This document shows, piece after piece, positions 1-10,697 of a stretch of 64,000 nt of DNA. The translations under genes and the position numbers were made by a program. Source of the DNA: Heterobilharzia americana (Eukaryota > Platyhelminthes > Trematoda > Strigeidida > Schistosomatidae); contig OX104130.1 of NCBI GenBank assembly GCA_944470555.2, positions 2,232,001 to 2,296,000 on the forward strand, written 5' to 3'. Every line of letters begins with the position of its first letter. The stretch's first letter is position 1. The notes under the pieces are model-generated. The model worked only from the letters and a program-made list of their open reading frames with translations. It was not told the DNA's origin and did no database searches.

Positions 1-340
1 CACATTGGTTATTGTATCCCACTTATTCTTATGGATCTATAACTGTAAAGTTTGAAGAAGTTGTTGGAAAAAAACTGTTCACTCAAATTATTCTTGTTCT
101 GAATAATCTAGAGAGATCTTTAAATTATTAATGAACGAATCAAATTATGAACAGCTTATGAAGGAATAAAAAGAGGATTATAGATGATGTCTTTTGAACA
201 CAATATGACGTGCCTATCAGAATCTATACCTGATATCGTCATGGAGGAATTTCAGATACAAGCCTTCTTCAAACTTTGTGCAAGGTCTATTGACTAGAAC
301 TAACTCGCATGGTCAAACTATTCCTCTTAATAAATTAGTA
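1..340. other. no recognisable feature
   Basis: AT-rich sequence with no convincing exon, repeat motif or RNA gene. If the POLD1 model is right, it lies in the intron downstream of exon 4. Confidence 0.4.
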
Positions 341-344
341 AACT

Positions 345-470
345 TGGATTGCAGCAGGACACGGAGCAGCGACCACCGGGTTTCCTGCCCGGTGCTCTAC
401 CAACTGTTGAGAAGATTTTTACTTCACTTCAGTTACCAAGGATTTTGCCCGACAGTCAGTGTGAGTACGA
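345..470 (-). repeat. tRNA-headed SINE (family T), minus copy
   Basis: On the minus strand an A-box-like segment (AGTTGGTAGAGCACC) is followed by the family's GGAAACCCGGTGGTCGCTG segment, as in the plus copy just to the right. No acceptor-stem pairing is visible, so this is a tRNA-derived repeat and not a tRNA gene. It abuts the plus copy head to head. Confidence 0.6.
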
Positions 471-720
471 TCGAGCGGTAGTAACGCATCACGAGTTCAC
501 ATGGGAGTCGGGAAAAACCCTTGGTTGATTGAAGTGAAATAAAAATCTGGTCAGAGGTCAGGTCTCCTAGCTCAGTTGGCATAGCACCAGGCCGGAAACC
601 CAGTGGTCGCTGGTTCGAATCCTGCCACAGCCCTAATTTCCATTTCATCTTCAATCACTACCCAGTATTAATACTATTCTGCCAAACCACGGCTACCTCA
701 GATAGTCAAAATAGATAGAA
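470..720 (+). repeat. tRNA-headed SINE (family T), plus copy
   Basis: An A-box-like TAGCTCAGTTGGC near 568 and a B-box GGTTCGAATCC near 613 are spaced as in a tRNA. The tail contains TTTCATCTTCAATCACTACC and a CCACGGCTACCTCAGATAG end. The same order recurs near 38600, 54800, 56100 and 58350. Acceptor-stem complementarity is absent, so a functional tRNA is unlikely. Confidence 0.65.
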
Positions 721-794
721 TAGGGAAATTCTTACAAAATATCATGTCTGCTATTACTTTTTATGATTAAAGGTCAACAAATACTTAAACTAAC

Positions 795-922
795 CTGTAG
801 TGGATAGTTAGAAAATGCTAAACCATTGTCTAATATACGTTTGGCTGGTGCAATTACACGTGGCAAAGCCACAGTAATACGTAGAAATGGTAGACTACGA
901 TTTCCATGAAAACCATAAACAT
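795..922 (-). CDS. POLD1: DNA polymerase delta catalytic subunit, exon 4 (partial gene)
   Basis: This 128-base exon encodes the conserved stretch just upstream of the exonuclease domain of POLD1. After a split first codon it reads VYGFHGN, then FLRITVALPR, then APAKRIL. These correspond to the FGYHG, FLRITVALPR and APARRLL segments of the animal family. On the minus strand a pyrimidine-rich tract ending TCTATAG precedes the exon and CAG|GTTAGT closes it. The exon starts with two bases of a split codon and ends in phase 0. The rest of the gene (exonuclease, palm, fingers, thumb, zinc motifs) must lie beyond base 1. The enzyme is the replicative DNA polymerase acting mainly on the lagging strand in the nucleus. 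Identification is by remembered family similarity, not a search. Confidence 0.85.
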
Positions 923-1239
923 CTATAGATAGTGAAGACAAAACAAATAAAATATCAAATCGTAGCGGTAAGAATCACCCGCATATTAATAACAATGTCT
1001 CAGTCACAGGTAAATGTGTGGAATGGCGTAACATTTTAAACACCACACTGTCTGTATGTGAGGGTAACCTGTAAAGTCGGTTCTATATCCCAGATTTAAG
1101 AAGTCGGTACCATCGGTAAGAGATCAGGATGTCCAAACTGTTTGACATATAACGGATACATACGATCACTATTTCGGATACTAGATAAAGAGTTCTAGAG
1201 CATATAGAAAACAACAGTTTTCGTCTCATTCAGGCGAAA

Positions 1240-2085
1240 TGAACATGTGCCCAAGTTGCCACACCTCACATACTAAGCACATTCGATTATCATGCAGCCC
1301 TCAACCGGAAAGCCTACGATCCTCTACACGGCACAGACCAACAACCAAAGACCTCATGCAATGATGCTACGTATTAGTTTGGCCGCCTCTAACGTTTGTT
1401 CAGCCTGAACCTACTCCAGCTAACATTTTGTGGTGAGACAGATGACAACTAAGTATGCGTAACATATGGCCCAGGCACATCAGTTAATGAAGGTTCACAA
1501 CGTCATCGAGTGACTTTCCTCTCCTCCCTAAAACTCTACACCTGACTACTGCATTATCGACGTGGTGACACCAAGATATACGATACGAAAGCAACGGCGA
1601 TCGAACACCTGAAGGCGCACCACTTTCTCTACCTTTAATGGCCGCGTTTGACAGGTATGCAGTAGAAAAGAGCAAACTGCAGCGCAGTACACTACGCTCT
1701 TAATATCGCGGCTGCGCCATTAGTGGCATAAGTTGACGAAGGCCGATCGAGCCTTTTGTATCCATGCAGAGATTTTTTCGGTCACTGAGTCACCTAAGCT
1801 GATCCAACTTCTCAGGTAGGTGAAGTGTTTAACGCACTCGAATATTTCACTCTCTATTGTTAGATGAAACGACTACACCGACCAGTCCTTGAGCAACAAC
1901 TTGTATTTGGGTGATGCGAAACGTATTCCAAACATTCTAAGTTTGACTTTCAAGGTGTTCAGTAGGTTCTATATATTGTCAGCATTTTCAGCTACCAAGA
2001 CTATGTCATCTGCATACTCCAGGTCTTCTAAGGAGTCTCTTGTGACAAGTTTGATCCTTTTGAAGTCAAACGACAAGTTCAAGTT
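1240..2085 (-). mobile_element. RTE-like non-LTR retrotransposon fragment (RT C-terminal part)
   Basis: Read on the minus strand this runs parallel to the better preserved RTE element at 29.5-33.1 kb. It covers the region from the YADD-type motif (plus-strand complement GACTATGTCATCTGCATACT near 2004-2023) through the C-terminal domain towards the 3' end. Many shared words are seen, such as GAGCCTTTTGTATCC and GGTTCACAACGTCATCGA. Stops and small indels break the frame. It lies inside POLD1 intron 3 in the same orientation as the gene. Confidence 0.8.
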
Positions 2086-2809
2086 CTCATCCTACAAATC
2101 GGAAATAACTGAGTACAAGTGGTGGTGATTCAATCTTTAGGTAGAGAATAAAAGTTACAACTGAAGCAGATGAATAAACAGAAAGATAAAACAGTCTCGA
2201 AGCTCGACAAGAAAAATAACAGTTCAAAGTGATACAAAAGAAAAAAAACAACAGAAGTAGAATGATATTAAAGATAAGTGGGAAAGGATGTAAGGGGTGG
2301 AAAAATTGCATAGCAGTTAACTAGTCAAAGTGGGCCACGGCGATGACCTTGACGCAGGTCACATAGTGAATCAGTTCGGTTTCTGTACAACTTTCTCCGT
2401 CATTCTTTTATTCAAGAAATGTGGGATTTGAGATAAATATTTACAACTTTGGGTCGTGGACATCTCCACCCACCATTTACTTCAACGATTGTAAGTTCAC
2501 ATCACTCAGTAAGTTACTTGCGTTACTGAAAATTTCGCTTCCAACCTCATCATCACTCAACCGTCAGTTAGACAGTAAGCATGTTTCTATATAAAGACAC
2601 TAGTAAGCCCGCACCGTTCAAAGAAGTCTCTGATTCATTTTCTTGGGACTATGGGACCGCTAAAAAAGTATTTCGAATAGTGCACGCTAACCAAATCAGA
2701 ATGGCAAACAAACGTGACTGCTGAAATGAAGTATTAACAGTTATTTCAGAGGGAGGGGGTGATAAGGATGGGCATAGAGAGGTGAAGCAGTTTGCAACCT
2801 AACCTAATG

Positions 2810-3520
2810 AGGACTATTCATAGACAGACAAAATCAAAGTACAACCTGGCATACAAGTGCATCGATTCAAGTTGCCACACTTCGCCGTGGTATGCAAAGA
2901 ACAGGTGCATAGAATAAGAGTGACATCAAAGTAGACAAAGTTGTATCGCAGTAGAGAAGAAAAAATTTGAAGATAGAGGTTAGTGTGAACATTCAAACTT
3001 TAGAAGACGTCAAAGAGTAAATACATCTGCTCCATTGTGACCGATTTTTAGACATGTCACTAAGAGTCCTCAACCCAATGACTCTTATCGTCTCGGAGAC
3101 CCCAGCCAGGCAATCTACATCTCACACGGCTCAAACCAACAAGTGAGGGGCTTCATCGACTGGTGCCAGATCTTTGTCTGACCACCCTGAATCCCCGTCC
3201 AGCCTAATCCGACGTCCACAAGCATGGCACGTTGAAGTAGGCAGTGGCTCAGGATGCGCGGTACATGTCAAGCCATCTCAGTGACTAAAGTTTACAACCC
3301 CATCAATCAGCTTACCTTTCTTGCCTAGTATACTTCTCCTAACCTCAAATTACTCACACGGTGATTCCACCATACGCGGCCAACGGTGAGAAGACACCTA
3401 TGATCAAAAACCTGTAGTCGCTTCATATATTCCACTTTTAACAGCCGTATAACAGGACAGAACTAATTGGAGCGTAGTATATTAGTCCTTTGACAGATTA
3501 ATCAGTCAAAGATTTTGCCT
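2810..3520 (-). mobile_element. RTE-like fragment, subfamily B (3' region)
   Basis: It shares words with the 3' part of the 29.5-kb element (CGGCTCAAACCAACA, TTCATCGACTGGTGCCA) but differs more from it than the 1240-2085 copy does. It matches 6775-7140 closely along its left half (CAAAGTAGACAAAGTTGT, CTTTAGA.G.CAAAGAGT). This suggests a separate subfamily with its own 3' UTR. No open frame survives. Confidence 0.65.
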
Positions 3521-3591
3521 GAAGACCATTCATGCTCGAAAATAAATCAATACAACTGAACAATGTTCAAATGACAATCAATGAGACTTAC

Positions 3592-3860
3592 TTTGTTTAT
3601 TTTCACATGTAACCATAAGTACAAGATGATGTAATCCTTCAAATTCTTTTGTTTATTCTCTTTTAACAGTGCAGAGTTCAACGCTTCACGAAATCATTTA
3701 AATGACTAGGTGAAAAGTCTTTCGGTGCTGGAACATAAAAATATGGTACAAAACCATGTACATGTGCACAAACACTATGACCATTTTCAGTAACACCAAA
3801 TAAGCGGATAATTGGCACAGGACTATGAGCAGCTCCAGGCATACCAGCCAAACGTTCACC
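3592..3860 (-). CDS. POLD1: DNA polymerase delta catalytic subunit, exon 3 (with apparent frameshift)
   Basis: After the acceptor CTCTTTTTAG the exon opens in phase 0, matching exon 2. It encodes GERLAGMPGAA, then PIIRLFGVTENGHSVC, then HVHGFVPYFYVPAP. These align with the family's PVLRAFGVTDEGFSVC and HIHGFAPYFYTPAP. At about 3690-3693 the frame breaks. The open frame runs into TGA at 3680-3678, while the frame one base over reads FREALNSALLKEN up to AAA|GTAAGT at 3591. That second part fits the expected family position (DLQRELNLAI). Either one T is missing (GATTTCG for GATTTTCG), or the exon really ends near TTC|GTGAAG and another small exon exists. The exon 3/4 phases also disagree by one base. 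Confidence 0.8.
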
Positions 3861-4069
3861 CTAAAAAGAGTGTATTAGAAAGATTATTAGATTCCCTGGA
3901 ATGGGGTCTCATTTTCCCTTATAATGAAAACCTTTGGAACTCGAGTTAGTTGAATGCAACTGGAAGTTAGTCAAGAGTGCAAGAGAGAAATTCATTCCCA
4001 TGAAGTGTTATCATCCAAATAAGTAGTTTCATAACCGCCAAACATAAGTCAATCAACCAATCAATATGA

Positions 4070-4395
4070 ACATATGACCAGGTATTACTGTGTAATAGTT
4101 CAAGTTGCCATCGAAATCTCACATCAGCATAGCAATTAACAAACTAGTAAGATGAAATATGAAGAATCGGTCAAAAGCAGTAGAAAGTAGTAAAAAGGAA
4201 GTAGGAGGAATGAGAAAATGCTGAATTCAGTATGGCGGTCAAGTTGAAGACAATGTATGGATACACTGACATAGATTCTGAGCCATATCACCTAGAGTCC
4301 GCAACCACTGGTTTCTGTTGTTATGTTAACCCGAACTGGCTAGCCTGTATCTCCATACATGGCTAAAACCAACAGTCAAATATTTCATGCAATTT
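4070..4395 (-). mobile_element. RTE-like element 3' end
   Basis: It matches the 3' end of the 29.5-kb element (29480-29840 there): GACCAGG.ATTACTG, a purine-rich run of AGTA/GAAGGA words, TATCACCTAG and CATGGCT.AAACCAACAGTCA. Similarity stops near 4395. It lies in the same orientation as the 5' leader fragment at 4685-5045. Confidence 0.75.
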
Positions 4396-4684
4396 AAAAC
4401 CATAAATTCGAGCAAGATGTTTAACCTATTTCACTTATAATTTCTAGCTAGTTAGAGCGATATTCATCAACTTCAGTCCAAGGTTGCTGAGTGCACTTCA
4501 ACTACGAACAGTTACAAATTTAACACATACAACAGACATCGATCACATGCGGTATTGGATAAATAGAGGCATTGGACACATGTACGAATGATGATTGTCA
4601 AGTTGTATGCATGCATATGTGAACATGCAGGATAACTTTTCTGAGTCAGTTTGAATGGCTTCCAGGACTGCCTGTAAAAGGATT

Positions 4685-5045
4685 GGATTTCTGCAGGGTA
4701 CCTGAAGGAGATTTGTGTGACCACAGAACCCATGGGACATCCTACCTGAGGCATGTTACATACAAACTTTTGCGGGTTGTTGTCTTCAGATATGGTTGTT
4801 TTAACGCCAGAGAGAGAAAACCAGAAGACCGTAGGACAAGGAGGAGTGTGCTATTTTGGGGTCACCTTTTCTAACCTCCCCTTCCTACAGGGAAAGAAGC
4901 ATCAGTATAGTACTGCTCGTCATCCGTGGGAAACATCTTACTGCTGTCACACCACATCCAACCAGCAGTAAGACTTCACCCTCGGACCTTCATCATATTG
5001 TCGTGATTTGCATTACAAAGGTAGCCGTTTTTCGTCTTACTACTA
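4685..5045 (-). mobile_element. RTE-like element 5' leader
   Basis: The plus strand shares long words with 32570-32960, the leader of the large RTE element: GGTACCTGAA.GAGATTTGTG, CTTTTCTAACC.CCCTTCC and AACA.CTTACTGCTGTCACACC. Similarity begins near GGTACCTGAA. Coding sequence of the element is absent between this leader and the 3' end at 4070-4395. Confidence 0.7.
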
Positions 5046-5165
5046 CCCAATAGACTTTTCTGTGCAATGCTGAGGCGTCCATTCTAAGATGAAACAGTTG
5101 TCTAGTGATCCCAGGTTTCCAATGTTACTCTCTAACTGATGTCAGTTCATGATGAATACCAACCT
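5045..5165 (+). repeat. hammerhead-bearing SINE (family H2), 5'-truncated
   Basis: The ribozyme section and tail of family H2 are present: GCTGAGGCG, GATGAAACAGTTGTC, CCCAGG, then TGATGTCAGTTCATGATGAA. The tRNA-like head is missing. The core has A9 changed to C (CUGAGGC), so self-cleavage is not expected. Confidence 0.65.
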
Positions 5166-5334
5166 GATATTATTTGTTTATTTAGAAACTGCCTAGACAG
5201 TTTTCCCTTTGACCCTTATTTAACAACTCGTTGTGGAAAGCAAATACGTGCCAGTCTTGCTTTAATGCTCGATATCGAAAAAAAATTGAAATCCACTCAG
5301 CAACTTTATGCACATTCGTGCAGAAGGCAATGAA

Positions 5335-5465
5335 CTACACCTGTTGTGAGGGCTAATGGTACTACTTGGTTGTTCAAACCTCAGTAGGTGGGGCTGGATT
5401 TGAGAACTCATGACCCGTCGGTTGAAAACCAAGTGCCTAAACCCATGAGCCACCGTTCTATGAAC
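5335..5465 (-). repeat. tRNA-like repeat, minus strand
   Basis: On the minus strand an A-box-like GTGGCTCATGGGTTTAGGC is followed by a weak B-box (GGTCATGAGTTC), with the GGTTTTCAACCGACG segment between. It resembles a tRNA-derived SINE head of a family distinct from T and H2. I see only this copy. Confidence 0.4.
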
Positions 5466-5619
5466 ATATATTAGGCGGAGTGCAGGTATATAGCTTACAA
5501 AACCCAGTGAGGTTTAATGATATCGGTTCAAATCTCTGCGGTAGCATGAATGTCTTCAAAATTTGGATGTTAATTGTTAACGAGCATGAAAAATAGGCTA
5601 AAGACTTTCTAAAGTTTCT

Positions 5620-5745
5620 TCCAGTTGAATCGTAGACAACTTAATAGCATTTAGGTAGCACCAGGATTAGAACCAGTGAACATTCGAGTTGAAAATCGTG
5701 CCGCCGGCCAGACCTTTATTTCACCCTCAATCACCAGCGCATATC
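5620..5745 (+). repeat. tRNA-headed SINE (family T), decayed
   Basis: GGTAGCACCAGGATTAGAA, a degraded B-box (CATTCGAGTT) and the tail TTTATTTCACCCTCAATCACC match family T in order. Several changes in both promoter boxes suggest an old copy. Confidence 0.5.
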
Positions 5746-6261
5746 AACAGTGTTAGACTACTAAACCATACGGTCATACTGATAACAACAGCATCTATCA
5801 AACGGATCAGAATAATCTTATCATCTGATATATCCATTCAATGCTAGTTCAAAACGTAAATTGGTAGCATAAATAATATAAAATAGTGAGTGAACATGCA
5901 CTTGTGTGTATACTTAGGTGAGTTATTTAGTGAGTAATTGTGACTGATATTAGAAGTGATAAACGACAACATCAAAAAAGAAAATCCAAACTTAAACCAA
6001 AAGAGGGATGAAAAAAAGAACGAGAAGACTACACTACTGTTATCAATCATTTCATCACTAATATATAATCACAATACCTGGAAATATAAATGATCAATTT
6101 CCTAAAATAAAACAAAAATGAGTTAAGAAAAAAAGTTAATATTGTTATAATCCTTTTGAAATTTCATTTACTGCTAAATCTTCATGAGGACAAATACTCA
6201 ACGATGACATTGGATAATGGTCGCGCTATGTTGTGAACTGACAGAAGTTGGAAATATGGAT

Positions 6262-6445
6262 TCCTACCCAGTGGCTTAATGGTAACGTATTGGCCACGGA
6301 ACTGGAGGGTTGCGGGTTCGATCCCTGGCAGGATCGTGGGTACGCACTGATGAGGAGTCCCATACTGGGGTGAAACAGCTGTCTAATGCTTCCAGGTTTC
6401 CAAAGTTCCTCCAGCTGATGTCAGTCCGTGATGATTACCAATGTG
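6262..6445 (+). repeat. hammerhead-bearing SINE (family H2), full-length
   Basis: A complete member: A-box GTGGCTTAATGGTAACG at 6271, B-box GGTTCGATCCC at 6315, the ribozyme domain at about 6345-6400, and the tail TGATGTCAGTCCGTGATGA. Stem II (GUCCC/GGGGU) pairs and GAAAC is kept. With the family alignment the core reads AUGAGGA, so invariant C3 is lost. A shifted reading gives CUGAUGA but destroys stem II. Catalysis is therefore doubtful. Confidence 0.75.
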
Positions 6446-6774
6446 GAAAAAAATATTCATCAAGTTGTACATGCGCTAACACTATGTGGGATTAGCTTTT
6501 ATGTGGTAAACAAAAAAAACTAAACAGAACTCTTTACAGCGTTGAATTCTTCATTATGGACAAAGTTGTTGCCTGTGTTTACGATTTTCATGTGTGATGA
6601 TGTGGTTTTCATAACAAATGAATGACAAGTGTTTATTTTAAAAATGATGAAAAGAGATTTGTATAGCTAAGGATGAGAATGATGTTTTGGTATTCTCTGA
6701 ACTTTGATATTCTTTTGTCGTGTGTTCGAAGAAAAGTTACTCTGGAGTGGAAGTTCTCCGACACACGAAGTTCT

Positions 6775-7140
6775 TTCATTTCCAAGCACAGAGAAGTGTG
6801 TTACAGAGAGACAAAATCAACGTAGAACTTTGCACACAACTACGTCGGTTCAAGTTGTCACACTTCATAGTAGTACAGAAAACTGATATCAAAGTAGACA
6901 AAGTTGTGTGAGAGAATAAGTAATCGGAGATAACGGTCATTGAAAATATTCAAGCTTTAGATGCCAAAGAGTGAATATATTTGCGCCACTATGACCGATT
7001 TTCAGCGATGTCACCAAGATTCCTTAACCACTGATTCCTATTATCTTGCAGACTTTAGTCAGGTAGTCAACATCACCCACACGGCTCAAACCAACAATCG
7101 GGGACTTCATCGACTGGTGCCACGAAGCGCGTTGAGCTCA
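6775..7140 (-). mobile_element. RTE-like fragment, subfamily B (3' end)
   Basis: It aligns with the left half of 2810-3520: AGACAAAATCAA, TCAAAGTAGACAAAGTTGTG, CTATGACCGATTTT and GACTTCATCGACTGGTGCCA. The match ends abruptly at about 7140, which gives a 5'-truncated insertion in the element's own sense. No coding frame survives. Confidence 0.65.
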
Positions 7141-7574
7141 AAAGATTTTGAAATGATGGAAAAGATTTGTAGCCCGACAATACATAAAGGCTCAGACAAC
7201 ATATCAAACCACCAGTTATTTTTAAAACTGTAGGATGCATATTACACGGCGTCTAACCGATGTTGTGACATAATACGGTTTCGACAACTAAACAGATTGT
7301 AAAGTTCGTAAAAGATATCATCAAGCAAGTGCTTACTCTTATTCAAGTATCGGAACACAAAAGAAAGAAAACCCTGAAGTGACATTAAATCTTGATCTGA
7401 AACTGGCATTTGATAGCTATTCAAACAGGTTTGTGACACTTTGCAAATGACTGACAAATTGCACATCTACATTGGCATTTTTCATAGCTTAGTGGCTTTT
7501 TAACTGCCCAACCATGATGTCAATAGGCCTTCTGCAGGAAAACACTGAGTCAAGATCACAAGGTCCGATCTCTG

Positions 7575-8050
7575 ACACAAACATGTCATGAACTAGCGAG
7601 AGATACTGCTACTGAACAACTTGAGCAATTAGAAGCCACTGAGGCTGGTATGTAGATTTCACCAGCAGGATCAGAGTGACCCAATCACCACAGACGACCG
7701 TTCCACTCGTTTTAGGCCAAGACCGTTATCGATATATCAGGACAAATTTAGATCCTAGAGCCGGATTGTCAAGATGGACTATGCTATTTGTGAATCATTT
7801 ACAAATTGGTCATCCTATTCAAGGTATGGTTTATGCTAGTCAGCCAGCCAGATTCAGGTGATCTCATTTGATTCGTCTGCATGAGTTGAACTTGACCGGG
7901 TACATTGTTGGTGAGATGGCTGGGTCCGAAACGAGCGAAACAGCCGTCCGGTGATTAGATCACTCTGATCTGGCTGCTTGGAGAAATCTACAGATCAACC
8001 TGAATGGTTTCTGGCTACTCAAGTTGTTCAATAGTATATTTCGCTAGGCC
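7575..8050 (+). repeat. interspersed repeat R1
   Basis: It shares an ordered set of words with 57540-57790: ACTGAACAA.TT.AG, TAGA..CCACT.A.GCTG.T.TGTAGA, GATTA..T..CTCTGATCTG and CTACAG.TCA.CTTGAATG. Near 7925 it contains CGAGCGAAACAGCCGTCCGG, which looks like the 3' half of a hammerhead, but the matching CUGANGA core is not found. The class of the repeat is unknown. Confidence 0.5.
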
Positions 8051-8599
8051 TGCAAACACATCCATGAGTGGGACGTTGATAACAGCTTTTTTCTTGAAAT
8101 TATGCCACCCCATGAGAGCTAGTGGAATTGTCATGTACGCGAACAACAACCAAGTATTCATTACAGAAGTTTGCTGTCATCACTTCAATTCAAATTACAT
8201 ATGAGACCTGTTAGTGTGGTAGGTAAATTTTCAGGTTAAACCTTTTAGTTGTCCTCTAAATCAAAGACATCCTGAACGACTTGGAACATATAGAAGATGA
8301 AATCGGGTTAAAAGAAGATATTAACAAGATGCAGTCCTTTTAACGTCTTGGGCGGGAATCTAAGAATATTTAGCATTTGTCTAGCACCAATAGGATACGA
8401 CATGATACTAAAAGGCTGGTTTGCGCTGATACCTTGGTAGTAGCAATCGATGGTGGGATAGCTGAGTGTATTTACTTTATTGTTTATGTGGGAGGTTATC
8501 TCAAATAAAAACGGCTTGGGTGGCATCTACTAATCTGCATAATTTAAGGCATCATCGAAATACTTAGATGTATTATTAAGGGGTAGGGGTAATTAGCAG

Positions 8600-9065
8600 C
8601 TTCGCATCGAGATCGCGATCGAGAGGTCTTACGGCAGTGCCTCTCACTGAAAGGAGTACCAAGACTCTGTACTCGAACACGTTTGGGCGCGTTAGAGCTA
8701 TGGCGAGTTGTCAGATGAGCTGTGTACTTTTAGTGGTGCTCGTCAAGGATGTTCACTCTCTCCATTCTTGTTCAAATTTATCATAGACGTACTGATGGAA
8801 GTCTCCCTCTCTTCGTCTGACTTCATAGGGATTCATCTTGTCACAGGAGAATCCTTGGTTGATCTACAGTTCACAGATGACATGGCTCTGCTATCTAAAG
8901 ACGGTGGCAACATCTAGCCTTCTGGACACCTGGAGTGCCAATTTGAGGATGTTTGGGATGGGTTTCTCGCCTAAGGACTGGTCTTTAGAGGTGTCCTGTT
9001 TAACAATAGGGAGTGATGGTCGAGCGCTCTGACCACTTTGCCTACTTGATGATGATATTATCACA
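8600..9065 (+). mobile_element. RTE-like RT fragment
   Basis: The plus strand reads GARQGCSLSPFLFKFIIDVLM, then LQFTDDMALLSKDG, the RT region from the RQGCPLSPFLF motif to the catalytic loop. Here the loop is FTDD instead of YADD. A stop follows shortly after (CATCTAG near 8915), and the frame then shifts into the NLRMFGM segment. The fragment is opposite in orientation to POLD1, inside its intron 2. Confidence 0.8.
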
Positions 9066-9703
9066 CTGTCTTTACACATGACCCCCGGTTAAAAATCAAC
9101 TGTCTAGATAAATGAAACAGTTCCATAAAGCAAATTGAATTAGTCTGCAGTCAAACCAAATTCCATATTCTGAACAGGATCTTTGTTACAGAATATAGCC
9201 AATAACAGGGAAATCATTTGAATTTACCGTGTAAGACGTCTTTAAACTTTTACTTGTTGCAGTATTGGTACAACAGTAGTTTGGAAACTGACTCATCATT
9301 CGTTGGTCGTGAAATTATTTCCTTGAGAACCGCTTTATTTCTATTCACATGATTATAACTGAAAGGCTGCGGCTATTACGTGTGGTTTGTATTTTATGCT
9401 CCTAAGAAGTAGAATATAGGTAAGTGGTTTCGAGACAAACATGTCTCTTAAGCTTATATCACATAAGACTATCACATTAGTTCAACAAAGCTTTTGTTAA
9501 ATCAAATATTATCAACTATTAGCACCGACAGGATCTGTATTATCGATTCGGTGTAGTAATTCTAGATTTAAACCCTCATGAAGAAGCAAGAAGTCCGCTA
9601 GTATAAGTAGCAGTTTTCTCACATTATACGACAGGCTTAAATATGTAGGAAAATTATGTATTCAATCCACAACTTAAGAAATAAGCAAATGAAAGTGACT
9701 AAC

Positions 9704-9923
9704 TTTGTAGTGTGAAACATCAAACTGCTGGAAAATTATACTGTTTTTGTTTGGATCAAGTGGCTTCAGAGTAGGTCTCGGCCAATGGGAATTTGTTAGA
9801 AAGTCCAAATGAGATATAGCTGAACTTTCATCAACCAACGCCACATCTTCAGTCTCCAAATCATCCAATAACATAAGTTCCTGTTCGAATTTTGAAGGCT
9901 CCGGTGTATCATCATGATTACCT
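9704..9923 (-). CDS. POLD1: DNA polymerase delta catalytic subunit, exon 2
   Basis: The 220-base exon has a strong acceptor (TTTTTCTTCTACCCAG) and ends AAA|GTTAGT. It encodes DDTPEPSKFEQELMLLDDLE, then HWPRPTLKPLDPNKN, then IIFQQFDVSHYK. These follow the order of the animal N-terminus (DDAPRPSQFEEDL, WLRPTPPALDP, LIFQQLEIDHY). The first base completes the AG left by exon 1 to give AGA (Arg). The upstream frame stays open to 10078, but that extension contains the acceptor and has no family similarity, so I treat it as intron. The region precedes the exonuclease domain and holds no catalytic residues. Confidence 0.9.
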
Positions 9924-10697
9924 CTGGGTAGAAGAAAAAGTAACTTTTCAGATAATGAATTTAATCCGAACTCACGGGCATGCCAATCTAAATGTTTAAC
10001 GTGAAAATCATCCCACTTTATCACGACTAGAAACAATTTGTTTGTTTCAGTGTTACATTTCGCTTGAAAACCATACATTTTTGGTCTACTTTTTAAATTA
10101 CGCTTTCATCTTTTCTAGAAAAATAATATGGAGTACATGAAATAACTAATTCTCGATCCAGAACCATCCAAAGACTTTGTGGTCAGAACAGTTTACAGCC
10201 CCTTAAGTGTGTATGAACAATTTGAGATGAACTAGACATCCTGAAAAGGACGATACTTGTTGTGCGTCAGTTCCCTAATTGAAGTCCATTTTAACAGCAA
10301 AGCGAACAATAACTGGTTAGAATGTCATAGCCACTTCTATTAAGGGCTGACAGTATTCTCTGCGTAAATCTAGATAGCTGAATTGGTGCCTGACTTCAAA
10401 ACTTACCGGCTGAAATCAAATAATTCAGTCCCGGTATTCAAAATTGTATAGCTTCTCCACATAGAGGAGTTAACTGGTCTAGGACTGGCGGATTTCCCCA
10501 TGAAGTAAGTACCAAAGTTAAATAAACCAATGATAACATGGCAGCACAGATATGTTCAAATGTTCAGCGTAAGTTTCGAGCTTAACAGTTTTGCATTCTT
10601 TATCACCTTTTATACAACCCTTAGCGACATTCGTATACACTATCCAACATAACACCGGAAGTTTTCCACAAAAATCCCGCAGTAACGTAGAGCTTAC
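9924..10697 (-). other. POLD1: POLD1 intron 1
   Basis: The 774-base interval is bounded by GTAAGC and CCCAG on the minus strand. No repeat family was recognised inside. Confidence 0.75.

Larger units (their letters stand above)
923..3591 (-). other. POLD1: POLD1 intron 3 (inferred)
   Basis: The 2669-base interval between exons 3 and 4 starts with GTAAGT and ends with TATAG on the minus strand. It holds two RTE-type fragments, at 1240-2085 and 2810-3520. The stretch 2090-2800 has an A/G-rich run (2130-2300) but nothing else I recognise. A micro-exon here cannot be excluded, because the phases of exons 3 and 4 do not match. Confidence 0.6.
3861..9703 (-). other. POLD1: POLD1 intron 2 (inferred)
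   Basis: The 5843-base interval runs from GTTAGT after exon 2 to TTTTTAG before exon 3. It contains RTE pieces (4070-5045, 6775-7140, 8600-9065), two hammerhead-SINE copies, other tRNA-headed repeats and an interspersed repeat at 7575-8050. I see nothing in 3870-4065, 5750-6255, 7145-7570, 8050-8595 or 9070-9700 beyond ordinary AT-rich sequence. Confidence 0.75.

Noticed and set aside
568..640. Functional tRNA gene
   Set aside because: A and B boxes are present, but acceptor-stem pairing is absent and the same module recurs as a SINE.
6345..6400. Active hammerhead in the 6.3-kb H2 copy
   Set aside because: CUGAUGA is present only in a register that breaks stem II; the family register gives AUGAGGA.
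9924..10078. Extension of POLD1 exon 2 to an upstream ATG (MYGFQAK start)
   Set aside because: The extension contains a strong splice acceptor and has no family similarity. Exon 1 at 10698-10759 fits in phase.
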